Of a stretch of DNA of 64,000 nt, positions 11,555-23,156 are shown piece by piece; within the stretch, counting starts at the first letter, position 1, and each line of letters opens with the position of its first letter. Origin of the DNA: Amphimedon queenslandica (taxonomy: Eukaryota; Porifera; Demospongiae; Haplosclerida; Niphatidae); the NCBI RefSeq assembly GCF_000090795.2, contig NW_003546311.1:196395-260394 (forward strand). The letters are read 5' to 3'. Both the position numbers and the translations under genes were made by a program. The notes below the pieces were generated by a model. It was not told the DNA's origin, made no database searches, and saw nothing but the letters and a program-made list of their open reading frames with translations.

Positions 11555-14157
11555 ATGGCTGCCGGTCAGCAGCAGCAAAGTCCACTCGGGGTCATTTTTC
11601 AAACTATCAAGCAAGCCCAGGAAGAGGATGGAGCTAAGAATGAACTGGTAAGGAACCTAGTAAAGGTTATTGGCCTAATCATGGCTTGTAATCCTTCAGG
11701 AGGCTCACCAGAGATACCTCTCAGCGGTGCAGTACATATCAGTGCTCCTGCAGCAGCAGATACAGATACAGAATTCTTGTTAGTCTACATATCATAACGT
11801 AGGAATTTGTCGTCAGAATCAGCTCAAACTTTTTACATAGCATACAAGGGCATTAATGAAAATGAATATAAAATGGGGAGTGTTTCAGAACTGATTCTTT
11901 AATAGTAACTATTGTAGATACATGCATCGAAGTCATAGCTACAATTAGCTATTTGTCAACTCTTGCTATGCAGTGGCTTCTATGTTCCCCTTATTGATAA
12001 TTGAAAACACCCAAACTAAAAGTACTACTAGTATATATTTGTTTAAAATAACACGTGATATATTTGTTTTTGTAATAAAGTGTCTGTTCTCTTCTTCTAG
12101 CTTCTCTTTCTCCTCAGAAAACCTTACAACTATTCACAATGGCAAAGCATTGTCTCGAACAAGCAGAGGCACTGTACAATACATCAGTCAAGGAGAACAG
12201 ACGATTAAAAGGGAAGCCACCTCTTCTCAGCTCTGTGTCATTGCCCTCTGTTCCAGTTCCATCCCCTACTCTACCAGGAAGGGAGTCTCCAGTTGCTAGT
12301 GGATGTGGTAGAGGTACAGGAAGAGGAAGGGGAGGGGGAGGACCACTTCGATCAAACTCATTTGTAAGTATATATCTACAGTACACTTCTATCAACAGTG
12401 ATTGTTTATAAAAGGATGTAATTTATTTTAAACTGTAATTATACTGCCACAATTAAATTGAAGCCTGGTATATGTTAACTGATGAACGTGTTATGTTATT
12501 CTTTTATGCCATAGGGACTCAATACGGGCCCCAGTGGTACACATCCTAATGCACCAAGATCATCAAGTGTGGGACAAAAAAAACCTCCAACTGTTAAGTA
12601 AATATTGCCAGTTTTAATCTTTTAAAATGTTTTCATTCCTCTCTCTTTCTCTCTGTCTCTGTCTCTCTCTGTCTCTCTGTCTCTCTCTCTCTCTCAGGGC
12701 ATTGCATACGATATCTCCTATGGAAGCTGCCAGAAGAGAAAACATGCATTTGATGGTCCAGTATCAAACTGCACTTAGGAATAATCCTAACATGAGCATA
12801 AGAGGAAGCCAGAATCTGGTATATACATGTACTTGCATACTTTTGTTGCTATTATGTCTCTCTCTCTCTTTCCTTTAATAGAGTTTGAATTACCTCAGGA
12901 GGTTAGAGGAAAACTTGAGTCTAGCAAGGCAGACAGAGAAATCTGTATCCATCTTGTCTTAATTTATGCACAGATCTATCATTATTGTTATTATTTCACT
13001 AGTCAGAGTTTAATCTTTAACTTTGATTTAGATGGCAAATAAATTGAGACAGAGAGAAATTCGTCTTCAAGAAGAGGCTCAAAAGTAATAATTTTTTTTT
13101 CAATTAAATTATTGCCATTAAATTTTATTTATTAGACTAAAAGTGAGATCAATTGATTCATTGACTGCAGAACAACTACGAGAAGAAGTGATTCAGTTTG
13201 AAAATGGAAAAGCAAGTGCTTTGATTTCTCTTACTCGTTCATTCTTTTTCTTAAAGGCTAAATTTAATGGATTGAAACAAGCTCTTTCATCTGATAATTG
13301 TGACAATACGACCAATTTAGTTGTGAATTTAATTCATGAAGTTTTAAAGTATACAATTAACAGATTTTCTATTTCAATTGTTCTCTTTTCTCAGTACAAC
13401 AGATCACCCTCTCCGTAGGCTATTTGGCGAGTCTCAGTACAACATCATCCAAATACTGCAGCCAGTTGTGAGGGAGATTGAGAGATCCGGTTGCACTGAC
13501 TTACCTAAATTAAACATAACTCAAATTCAAAAAGGTATATAGCTCTTGTGAATATTCACTTATACTAATGAGCCTCTTTCTCTCAAGATTGTACAGATCC
13601 TTCTCCGTCTTCTTCGCTGCATGAGCAAAGAGAGTCACCTAAAGTCCATAGCAGACCTCACTCAGTTTCTGCTCCAGAGGACATTAAATTGGCTCAAGTC
13701 AGAACCCAGGCTCCCGGACATTTTGAAAACACATCCCCAGTGATGTCACCTTCCTCCACTGGAAGCAGCAGTAATGCAGAGGAGATTGAGGAAAGAGTTG
13801 AAGATGAGGACTTAAAAACTATGCCTGACTTCAAAACAATAAGGCAAGATGATGATGATGATGATGATGATGATGAGTTTGAGACGTTGAAAGCAAATCA
13901 AGATGAAGAAGGACTCAGTACAATGAAGTCAGAGAGAGGAAGAGATGAGGAGACAGAGGAGGAGGATGAAGTGATATTTCCATCATTGTTACCATTATCC
14001 TGTACTCCATTATTCGGTGACAAAGACAAGATAGAGTCCCTTGCTTTAAAGTTTGAGGGACTCCTTGAAGAAACTGTCAAACTAATTCACAGTGCTTTGA
14101 GTAAGTACACACCATACTCATGCACCTACTTCTCTCTCTCTCTCTCTCTCTCACTCA

Positions 14158-14188
<31 letters not shown>

Positions 14189-14730
14189 AGAGAAGATCAT
14201 AACTTCATTTGTATCTATATACACTTCATTAAGCAGTAGGGATAATTACGATATATGCAAAACTGCAATCGAGTCGCTTTTCTTTCCAGCTATACTCCCA
14301 ATGCTCACTTCACTATACAGGTCAGTTTTACAGTCTTGAATATCATAGTATATGCCAATGTACAGGTATATGCATTCTTTAATCTCAATGGTACGTGTAA
14401 TTTTAATTGATTACATACAACCAACATCTGGTTGGTTTGCCAAGCAAATACTATTTGAAATCACTATTATGATAAGTGTGCTAATACTATTATGTATTGC
14501 AGTAGTGTGGAATGTACATTATTATTATTATTATTATTGTTTGTTGTTTTAAACATGAGTACTGTACTTGTAGGTGTTCTAAATATGCCAAAGAGTGTTC
14601 AGTTGCTGTTAATATGATGAAGCATGTCAACTCAACTCCTAAAGACATAGCAGTGAGGAAGAAGTACTGGCTTAATGACCAGGTCAAGATTTTAAAATTG
14701 TTTATTGTTATTATTACATGTATTATTATT

Positions 14731-14766
<36 letters not shown>

Positions 14767-15614
14767 AGGCCATGCCTCCTTATTTGGCGGCAATTGAGCA
14801 GCTAAAGTCGTTGCCACGGTTACAGTGCCCCTCCCTCAAGTTGGATTGTCTAGTGACTCTCTCTAAAGTCATCGTTCAAACTATTGATGATTATTATTTC
14901 ACCGGACACTTTTCTTTCTCTTCCTCTTCTTCCTCTTGCTCAGAAAAAGAGATAAACAAGGAAGACATTTCTGTGTAAGGATTACCTAGTAGAATTATAT
15001 AAAACTTTTGATTTCTTCTTCCATTCCTCCCTGTCCCCCAGAGGTGTAGATGACCTATTGCCCATAATGACTTACATCATCATTCGCTCTGGTATGCCTC
15101 AGTTAGTCTCAGAATCTGCCATGCTACAAGAATTTGTTGATGAAAAGTAACTTAAGCCCAACATACACAGGGCAACATGTTGTATTCAACATGTTGCCTC
15201 GTGTGTGATAGCAAATTTGTTGCATGCAACATCCAAGCAACATGTTGCTTCAAGTTGAAAAATTTCAACTTCAAGCAGCATGTTGCTTCAAAACATCAAA
15301 GGTAACTAGGCAACACATAAGGAATGCAATAATAACTTCAGCCTTTTATTCATAATAATTATTATTATAAAAATAGCAAGCAACATGTTTCTCCTTTTGT
15401 TCAATAGTGTGCAACATGTTGCTTGATGTTGCATTCAACATGTTGCCCCGTGTATGTTGGGCTTTAAAGAGAGAGAGAAGATTATTTTATTACAGGGAGA
15501 GTTTTTATTTGTTCTTTTTTTCTTTTGTTTAGTTATTTAATGGGTGAGGAAGGATTTTGTCTTACAACCTTTGATACAGCACTCAGATATGTTGAGGTTA
15601 TGTCAAGCAGTTAG
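11555..15614 (+). CDS. VPS9D1: VPS9 domain-containing protein 1-like (MIT + VPS9 Rab-GEF)
   Basis: Fifteen phase-consistent exons: 11555-11647, 11700-11778, 12101-12363, 12515-12597, 12698-12818, 12882-12944, 13032-13084, 13136-13348, 13395-13534, 13588-14100, 14191-14320, 14574-14682, 14769-14974, 15042-15146 and 15533-15614, about 750 residues. Exons 1-3 form an MIT-like three-helix domain ([20 protein letters not shown], then [14 protein letters not shown]). A Gly/Arg and coiled-coil region follows, then an acidic stretch with nine consecutive Asp. Exons 11-15 form the VPS9 domain, with the diagnostic [19 protein letters not shown] and the ending [21 protein letters not shown]9 domains activate Rab5-family GTPases on endosomes. 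A 45-nt GC-AG intron may lie at 13212-13256; it is in frame, so either form is open. Confidence 0.88.
14733..14768 (+). repeat. GTT microsatellite forming a splice acceptor
   Basis: About eleven GTT units run directly into TTAG, the 3' end of VPS9D1 intron 12. There is no ordinary pyrimidine tract between the repeat and the exon. Confidence 0.75.
15152..15467. mobile_element. MITE with TTAA termini in VPS9D1 intron 14
   Basis: The element starts TTAAGCCCAACATACAC and ends with the inverted form GTGTATGTTGGGCTTTAA. Inside, 'caacatgttg' palindromes recur several times in both orientations. TTAA at both outer edges fits piggyBac-type target duplications. It is too short to code for a transposase. 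Confidence 0.75.
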
Positions 15615-15851
15615 TGGTGTCTCATTCTCCTCTTCTTCATTCGTTTTCTCTTTGTACTTTTACATTTTCACTTTTTACAAATTTAAGTTTGAACATTTTT
15701 TGCCTAAAATTCAAACTTTTCAAGTAGGCATCAGCAACAATGACATTATCTAATTAGAGAATTGAAATTGGTAATTTTAATTAATTATTATCCTATCCAG
15801 TTAAAAGCAAGAGCACATAATACTCTTGTTAATAGTTATGATTAGTAAGAG

Positions 15852-18800
15852 TCAGTGAACGTTAATAATATCTCGGGTTGATCTTCTGTTCATTCTTGAG
15901 GCCTTTGCTGAGTCTTTCAATCGTACTATTGTGGACTTTGTGAGCATCCTGTTGAAGGACGGCATGGGAACTGGTATCGGCTTATGCATTGAAATCGGTC
16001 TGACTAGCCGCAGACCTGTTTTGAGGGAGAAGGAAAGAATGCAGCCGTCTAAAGAGAAGGAAATAAATGTTCGTGTATAATAATATTCATCAAGATGTAC
16101 TGAATGTATGTACGTACCAAGCATCATTTGACTATCATAGGAGTCAAGATTAGCGTTAAGGCCAGACCAACGACTATTAGAATCAAGTGAATGCATTGAC
16201 GTTGTTGAATGCGTTTTAGGTGCCCAACGCCACAACAAAAACCTAAAAAATGCAAATAATTATTATTGATTAAAATTTGACAGTTTTGCTTTCTCTGAAA
16301 CTACCTTTTCCAGTACATAATGAGAATAGCAAAAATATGAAGGGCAGCTTTGTGGAACAGACCACGTCCTACTGTCCCTTGATTTAAGTTGTCTAGTATC
16401 TCTGTAACTATCTCATTTGTTATGTTGATCTATAAGCAGAGAGTAAGAGGGTAATTCCAATTACATATTAATCAGTATTTTCATAGCATACCTGTACTCT
16501 GGGTGGTACGCTAGAATCTATGTAGCAGTTTACAATTGCGTGTGCTTTCTTGTGTATCATAATTTCATCTTCTGGTGTATAATTCCCGCTGTCTTTCGCA
16601 GCATTAATAACGTCTGCAATATCTTTAAACCTACCATGATTGATGCAATAAAATCTTGTATCATGCACTCTACATATATGTACCTTTCCACTTCAGCCCA
16701 GAAGCTAAGGTCACTCAATAGTTTAGTAACATTTACAACTCGGCGTCCAATCAGTTTCTTTCCTTTTCCAGACATGTCACCGTTCAATACTTCAATTGTT
16801 AGGAATTTTTTGAATAGACTCAGTGTCTTCGCTTCCATTAGACCTCGTCTAAATCCAACCACTGTCCTTACAAACACATGCCACATTGCTTTCTGAAAAT
16901 TTAATGGTTTCAATATGCTTCAATTTTTTTATTTATTTTTCTCACTGTTTGATTCTTTGTGGCTCTAGCTTTTACATTAGTCTTTGAATCATCTCCTTTA
17001 AGTTTTGATGATTTACCTCTGCCTGATCTGCTGCTGTTCTCTTCATTGCCAAATTCTTCCAACAAAAACTTAATATACTCCGGAAACCTGTTGCAATAAA
17101 TTTATATTAATAGAAAAGCAAAAAAGTCCATGGTTTTTCCAAAAAATTAATGGTTCCAAAATTACCTCAAATTTTTATTACATTTTCTAATACATATTGA
17201 TGTCCTTATACTGTGTAGAAAGTTTGAGTCGATTTCGAGCTTAATTTTTCAAGTTATGGCCATTTTTATAAATGGGTCAATTTTTGAAAAATACCCAAGG
17301 CTATAGCCCATGGTTTTTTCTAAAAAATGGCTCCAAAATCACCCCCAATTTTTATTACATTTTCTGATACATATTGATGTCCTTATGCTTTGTAGAAAGT
17401 TTGAGCTGATTCCGATGAAAAATTTTCAAGTTATGACCATTTTTAAAAACGGGCCAATTTTTGAAAAATATCCAAGGCTATAATAGCCCATGGTTTTTTC
17501 CAAAAAAATGGCTCCGAAATCACCCTCAATTTTTATTACATTTTTTGATACATATTGATGTCCTTATGTTGTGTAGAAAGTTTGAGTCAATTCCGATAAA
17601 AAATTTTCAAGTTATGACCATTTTTAAAAAACGGGCTAATTTTTGAAAAATACCCAAGGCTATAGCCCATGGTTTTTTCCAAAAAATGGCTCCGAAATCA
17701 CCCTCAATTTTTATTACATTTTCTGATACATATCAATGTCCTTATGCTTTGTAGAAAGTTTGAGCTGATTCCGATAAAAAATTTTTGAGTTATGAGCATT
17801 TTTAAAAAACAAGCCAATAATACATGTACACTGTACATACATTTACATTTGTAAATACTAATATTGTACCATTTTGATTCTAATAGTTTAGCAACTCCTT
17901 CTTGAGCATCCATTAATTGAAAAGGTGTTGGAAAATCTGTTGCTGAAACTTCAAGCACTGAGCTATCTTGACAATATGTACCTTTATAGTTAAAACAATT
18001 AAAAATTTTGGTAGTTTTATGAAAAAACTTACTCATATCAAGTGTTTCCTTAAAAAATCGTCTCATTATCCTTCGTATTTTAGTATTGCATAGTCTAGTG
18101 TCTCCAATCACGTCTTTCATGTCCTCAACTGCTAGCCAAAATACAATATTCACCTCAACTCCAATCCCGAGGGAACACAGGAAATGATAGAAGCACTCCA
18201 AGTGAGCCATACTCTTTAACATACTTTGAAAACTCCTGCAATAATGCAAGGCAATTTTAAAAATTAATTTTAATTTGAGCTTACTCTGGTACTGGAGGTT
18301 TTTTGCCAAGTACATCAGTCACTATTGCTGGTTTGCTGCAATACACTGTTTTCTTAGTGTGCCTCCTAGCTGACCTATAAGTTGATGTCTGTATAGTTGT
18401 GACCATTGGGGTCAGGGTCAGTCCTCTGTATGTTATTGGGCCTATGTCTCCTGGAGTTGGAACACGACTGCTACCTCTGTCCTTAAAACGAGGAAGGTTT
18501 CGCTTGTTTGCGGATGAAGGTCTTTCTCCCATTGGAACTGGCTGTGTATATATTTGCATTGAGAGACGAGATGGAAGTTGCAAAAGACCTATAATAATTA
18601 TAACGTTGACAAACTTGCATTCAAACTAATCCAACAATAATTCATTGTACTATTACCACTATTTACCAGGGTTTTCAAGTAGCTCTGTGTATTCAACAGC
18701 CCTCCATATTTTCCTGATGCTGTGAGTATCAGCAGTGTCAAAAGTCAAAGGCAAGACTTCCTTGATTGATTGTGATTCTCTAAACAGTTGTGATTGCTCT

Positions 18801-20592
18801 CTTTGTATAGCCTCAGCAAGGTGACCAAGTTCCCTCCTAGTAACCTGAATGGACACACTACCATGATTCATAAATGATATTAATTTAAACTTACACATGA
18901 AACATGAAAAGAACTGTTATCATGCATCATGTATCTGATCCAATATTGCTCAAATTTCTATAAAGGTAATCAATAAGCTCACACCACATGCACATGCAAC
19001 CTTACTTTACAAGTATAATCTTGTACTTCTAGTAGCAGGGAATGTCCCAGTCCTTTGGGTAGCATGATGTGCAGTTGTCGCTGCATTTCTGATGGAAGAT
19101 CAACAAAGAAATCAGAGTTATCATCAATGTAAAGCTCTAGGAGTGATTCTAGATCTGCAGCTAATGGATAAGTTGAAAAGAGGCTAAGATAAGGGCAAAT
19201 TGTGTCTGTGTCTATTTTGCTGACTCCATTATACCAACGCTTCATCTCATCTCTTGTCAGAATCAGCTCGGTTGATTGCCAGAACAAAAGAAAGTTTCTT
19301 GCTTGCGTTCTCTCTTCATCTCTCATTCTTGTAAAGAAATGCATCATTGGATTCCCGGCTGAGAAATTGCTACGGATTGATGCCTGTATGAATGGCATGA
19401 ACTTCAAACTTCCTTGCTTTTGCTCTTTGGCAGGTTCTTTGCCGGCTTCTACCGAAGCTGAAAACAAATTCTGTGTGCTCTGACTAATGAGAGGCTTAAC
19501 TTTCTCTTTCTTTTTCTTTTTCTTTGATTTTGGTGCTTTGCCTTGACCCTTTCCTGCTTCAGCTGACAGCAGCTTTCTTTCTACTTCTTGCCCAGGGACT
19601 GTTATCTCAACAGACTCGTCCCCATGGTCTATCATAGTTCCTTCTTGCAGCTCATTCAGCTCATCCTCTGTTTCTGAAGCACTATCGCTATCATTGTCTT
19701 CTTCGTTTTTCTTTTCGACTGCAGTCATGGCTGATTGAATTATGAGATACTGTTCATACCAGTATGTCTTAAGGAGAGCAAATAAGTCATCCTGCCACTT
19801 CAAAATATTTGCTATTTCCTCCTTAAGTGTTGAGGCCTCACAAGTTGCAAAGAGAATATCCTTACGCAGGTTGAGTTCAAGCTGAAAGGGAGCTCCATTT
19901 ATGAGGAAAAGATCCTTCAATTGTGCCACTAGCTGTTTCTGCTGAGAAGCCGTTTCCATGAATTTGAGCCTCTCCATGCTAAACCAAAGCAGACAGTACG
20001 CTTCACCAGGACTGAAGCGAAGAAAGAGTATAAATTTTTGCAATTCTTTGGCTGTGCAAGGCTGGGCTGGGGCATGTCTATTACCTACAAAAAATAATTC
20101 ACAATAATGGGCAAGCCGGGATTTTGCATTAACTTATGCTTACTGGTTGTTAATGGCTTGCTGTTTGTCAATTCATAGCAAAGCCTGTATCCATAGAATA
20201 GCTCTGATTTCCAAAAGAGAGGCAGTCTGTGACTGTATACCCATTGCCATACATTATGATGATCAACTTTCTATTTTGCAATCATTAATAATTATTATAA
20301 TTATCACTGACTACTAAAATTAAAATTTCACTAATGACTAACTTGAAAGTTTGCTGATGGATAAGGACAAATATCAAAGTATTTAGAGACACTAGAATAA
20401 CGAAAGCGTCTTGAAAATATCTGCAAAAATAATTTAAAATCTCTATGATCTCTTAGCAGTACAACTGTGCTGCACAACAAAGGCACTAACTGGTAGCTGA
20501 AGAAAAGTATTGAAATGGTCTTTGAAACAACAGTCTTCTGCAAGTAGTTTCCTGAACTCTTCAAATGTAGGGAACTGACTAGCAGCCGGCAT
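15852..20592 (-). CDS. RGS22: Regulator of G-protein signalling 22-like protein
   Basis: Fourteen exons join in phase: 20491-20592, 20343-20420, 20144-20270, 19006-20084, 18667-18844, 18285-18588, 18033-18235, 17870-17981, 16946-17087, 16684-16892, 16492-16630, 16305-16429, 16118-16242 and 15852-16048, about 1039 residues. The N-terminus (TFEEFRKLLAEDCCFKDHFNTFLQLP, given here as its key parts FEEFRKLL and FNTFLQLP) and RLPLFWKSELFYGYRL match the RGS22 plan. RGS-like helical segments follow at AYCLLWFSMERLKFME, MMHFFTRMRDEERTQARNF, LECFYHFLCSLGIGVEV and the 16684-16892 exon (FVRTVVGFRRGLMEAKTLSL). A Lys-rich linker (KSKKKKKKEKVK) sits in exon 4. RGS domains bind Galpha subunits; in mammals RGS22 is germline-enriched. 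Exon 9-to-8 intron carries a tandem repeat. The divergent partner is DERL1. Confidence 0.8.
17129..17815 (+). repeat. Four tandem ~180-bp units in an RGS22 intron
   Basis: Units begin at about 17129, 17309, 17489 and 17668, each opening with CCATGGTTTTT and containing 'tgatacatattgatgtcc' and 'gtagaaagtttgag'. The spacing is 180, 180 and 179 bp. The block shares its core with the dispersed repeat family elsewhere in the window. Confidence 0.85.
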
Positions 20593-20747
20593 GACAGCTA
20601 CAGCAACTAGCCTCTCTGTCTCCACGCTAAAGAGATGCGTTTACCAGAGACAGCTCCCGCGAAAACGGACCAATCAGATTGCAAATCATCAGCACAGACT
20701 AACCACGCCCATTTAATTATCTATATCGTACAGGTAAACAAAGAAAA
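20593..20747. promoter_or_regulatory. Bidirectional promoter RGS22/DERL1
   Basis: Only 155 bp separate the two divergent start codons. The interval contains ACCACGCCC (around 20702) and an inverted CCAAT-type stretch (ACCAATCAG, around 20669). A shared promoter is inferred from spacing. Confidence 0.5.
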
Positions 20748-21983
20748 ATGGACGGTGACATAGGTACATGGATTAGTAGTATTCCCAAAGTGACACGGTA
20801 CTGGTTCTTCTCCTTCTTCATTGTACCTCTAACGACTCGACTTGGACTCATAAATCCGGTCAATCTAATATTGATCTCAGGAAAAACGATCTATGAATTC
20901 CAGGTACAAAGCCACTCCCTTTATAATTAATTATGCATACAAACTGAAGTATTAAAATTAAATTTTGTTTATCGTTTTAAGATATGGCGATTAGTCACAT
21001 CTCTCCTGTGGCATCCGGTTAACTTCAATTGGCTAATGATGTTATTCTTTTTATACAATTACTCCCGACTTCTTGAAGAAGGTTAATAATGTTTATCATA
21101 ATTATTACTTATCCCCCCCCCCTCTCTCTCTTTATCCTCCTTGCAGGTCATTTTACAGGTAGACCAGCAGATTATATCTTTATGATACTTTTTAATGCAA
21201 TATGTATTGATGTATCCACCCACATAACTGATTACTTGTAGATTACCAGTACTATTAATTAGTTTATTGTAAAGCTGTTATAGTGTCTTAGCTATGCACT
21301 AGATTGCAGGGTTATTTTTTGATTTATACATCATGAGTCCGGCACTAATATTCTCAGTGTTGTACGTTTGGTGTCAGATCAATAAAGACACTATTGTCCG
21401 CTTCTGGTTCGGTATACAAGTTAGAGTAAGCTAAAATGAATAATAATGAATAGTAATTGATGATGAGTATTATTTTCTTTTTATACAGGCAATGTATTTT
21501 CCTTGGATATTGTTTCTGTTTTTCTTCATATTAGGAGCAAAGTAATTTTTAATAATTTTAATTTTGATCAGATTCAGTTTAAATTTAATACACAACATAA
21601 GAAGCATCACAAAATTGATTAGAGTTAAAATTCTTTTCTATAACTACCTGCTATCGTCATTCCTGTTATTTTACAGTTGGCCTATATTGCTCCTTGGCAT
21701 ACTTGTTGGACATCTTTATTTTTTCCTAATGTACAAATATCCACAAGAATTTGGTGGGACTCAACTTCTTTCTACTCCTAAATTCCTGTGAGTTTAATCC
21801 CTTGATTACATACACATAACCTCCTTTTCTTGATACTATTATAGCTACAGTTTCTTACCGAATGAAAGGACTATGGGTGGTTTTGGTGCTGCCCCCCAGA
21901 GAAGGAGGGATGAGAGGGGAGACAACAGGTGGGGGAGAGGAGGACATGACTGGGGTCAAGGCCAAAGGCTAGGAGATTTTTAA
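20748..21983 (+). CDS. DERL1: Derlin-1, ER-associated degradation channel component
   Basis: Seven exons: 20748-20903, 20982-21081, 21147-21211, 21303-21425, 21489-21541, 21677-21787 and 21845-21983, about 248 residues against 251 in mammals. The start MDGDIGTWISSIPKVTRYWF is the derlin N-terminus. The rhomboid-like pseudoprotease core follows, with WR (IWRLVTSLLWHP), GRPADYIFMILFN and the GxxxG-like GILVGHLYFFLMYKYPQEFGG. The acceptor of exon 4 is at ACTAG (21302) rather than the nearby TTGCAG, which would open a stop. The C-terminal tail ends in GQGQRLGDF, the SHP box that binds p97/VCP. Derlins retrotranslocate misfolded proteins from the ER, and OS9, encoded further along this window, acts in the same pathway. 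Intron 2 has a run of ten C. Confidence 0.95.
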
Positions 21984-22240
21984 TTTCAATTTGTACTAAT
22001 ATAAAAGCCACCGCTAACTAAAATGACAATAATATTTTACACAGGCTAACTAAAATGACAACACAAGGCTAGGAGATTGTAATCAATTTTAATTTTAAAA
22101 TGATATAACAATAAATAATAATAATAATAATAATAATAATAGTGAAGCACGTTGCCATGTCATGTGTTATTTAAGAGAAGAAAGTGAGAGATAGAGAGTG
22201 AAGACATTCATGTATGTACATGTATATCAATCAGTTTCCT

Positions 22241-23053
22241 TTATCTAGAAGCATCAAATGGTGAACTGATTATTAAGCCACCAAGATCAGGAACCAATCC
22301 CTCTTTATCCTTAAAAAAAAGATAAAGCAAGAGAGAGAGCCCACAAATCAACTCACAGCTTTATAATCCAAGAACATTTGTTTAAATGTCAGAAAGTCAG
22401 TGAAAGAGAGAAGAATTTCAAATATTTCCTCTGGAATTTCAGACTTCTTTGACCTGAAGGATATTATAAAGACTGTGATATTGCATAAAAAGCTTACTCT
22501 AGTAATTGTAAGAATTTAGTCATGTCAAAATGAGGTATTCTCATCTCTAACTGAGTCTCTATATGTTTTTCAACAAGCTCAGTCTAAGAAAAAGATGACA
22601 TTAAGTTAAAGGAGAGATAGGGTGCCCATACATATTTCTTTTGTATGTCCGTGTATATTAGCTTATTCTCTTCGACATCTTCAAAGTAATGGTAATGTTC
22701 ATCCATAAACGAGTGCTGGAGAGCCAGAAACTCCTCGTCTAACGGACATCAAAACACGTACATGTATATACTTATTATTACTATTATTTCTACCAATTAT
22801 AATATCTTGCAAGTGTCCTATTATTATGTCAAATTCTCCATCTTGAGAATTACCAACACTATCAATTATATAACATAAAATTGATGCACATTAATTTTAT
22901 CATCTTACATTTCCAGAAAAATTTCACCATTTTCTTCTTTTGCCTTGTCTTCAGTGACTCCATTTTTTATCTCTAGAATTCGAAAAATTGGCCATAAACA
23001 AATTATACGAGGACAAACTTACTGGCCATTGAGCTGGCCATCCTTCCCAACAT
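22241..23053 (-). CDS. ARL2BP: ADP-ribosylation factor-like 2-binding protein (BART)
   Basis: About seven small exons from the start at 23053 (MLGRMASSMA) to the stop at 22241. The BART domain is clear: EFDIIIGHLQDIII, then DEEFLALQHSFMDEHYHYFEDVEENKLIYTDI (key part ENKLIYTDI), a helix RIPHFDMTKFLQLL, and IPEEIFEILLSFTDFLTFKQ followed by MFLDYKA. The end is EGLVPDLGGLIISSPF. ARL2BP binds GTP-loaded ARL2 and functions at mitochondria, centrosomes and cilia. A short Lys/Glu-rich exon (22916-22974 approx.) precedes the domain. It lies 103 bp from the divergent CLPTM1L start. The middle exon edges are approximate. Confidence 0.88.
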
Positions 23054-23156
23054 TCCAAGAGAAAAACAATCTCTGCTAGAATTTAATTTTTTGATTTTTA
23101 TGTTCGCTTAATTAGAAATGGCGGGAAACTTTTAAATAGAAAATAATTTTACCAAA
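23054..23156. promoter_or_regulatory. Bidirectional promoter ARL2BP/CLPTM1L
   Basis: A 103-bp divergent interval. It contains ATGGCGGGAAA around 23117, which combines a YY1-like ATGGCGG with an E2F-like GGCGGGAAA. The regulator assignment is inference from motif shape. Confidence 0.45.

Noticed and set aside
12627-12697. Frame translating to Leu/Ser repeats
   Set aside because: It is a CT-rich polypyrimidine tract in front of a VPS9D1 acceptor. The same applies at 14130-14190.
16540-16896. 118-aa plus-strand frame
   Set aside because: Antisense shadow of RGS22 exons with conserved RGS-like helices on the minus strand.
17129-17815. CRISPR-like regular repeat array
   Set aside because: Units are contiguous ~180-bp tandem copies without spacers, in an animal-type intron.
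21303-21308. TTGCAG acceptor for derlin-1 exon 4
   Set aside because: It would shift the frame into a stop. ACTAG a few bases earlier restores the derlin alignment.
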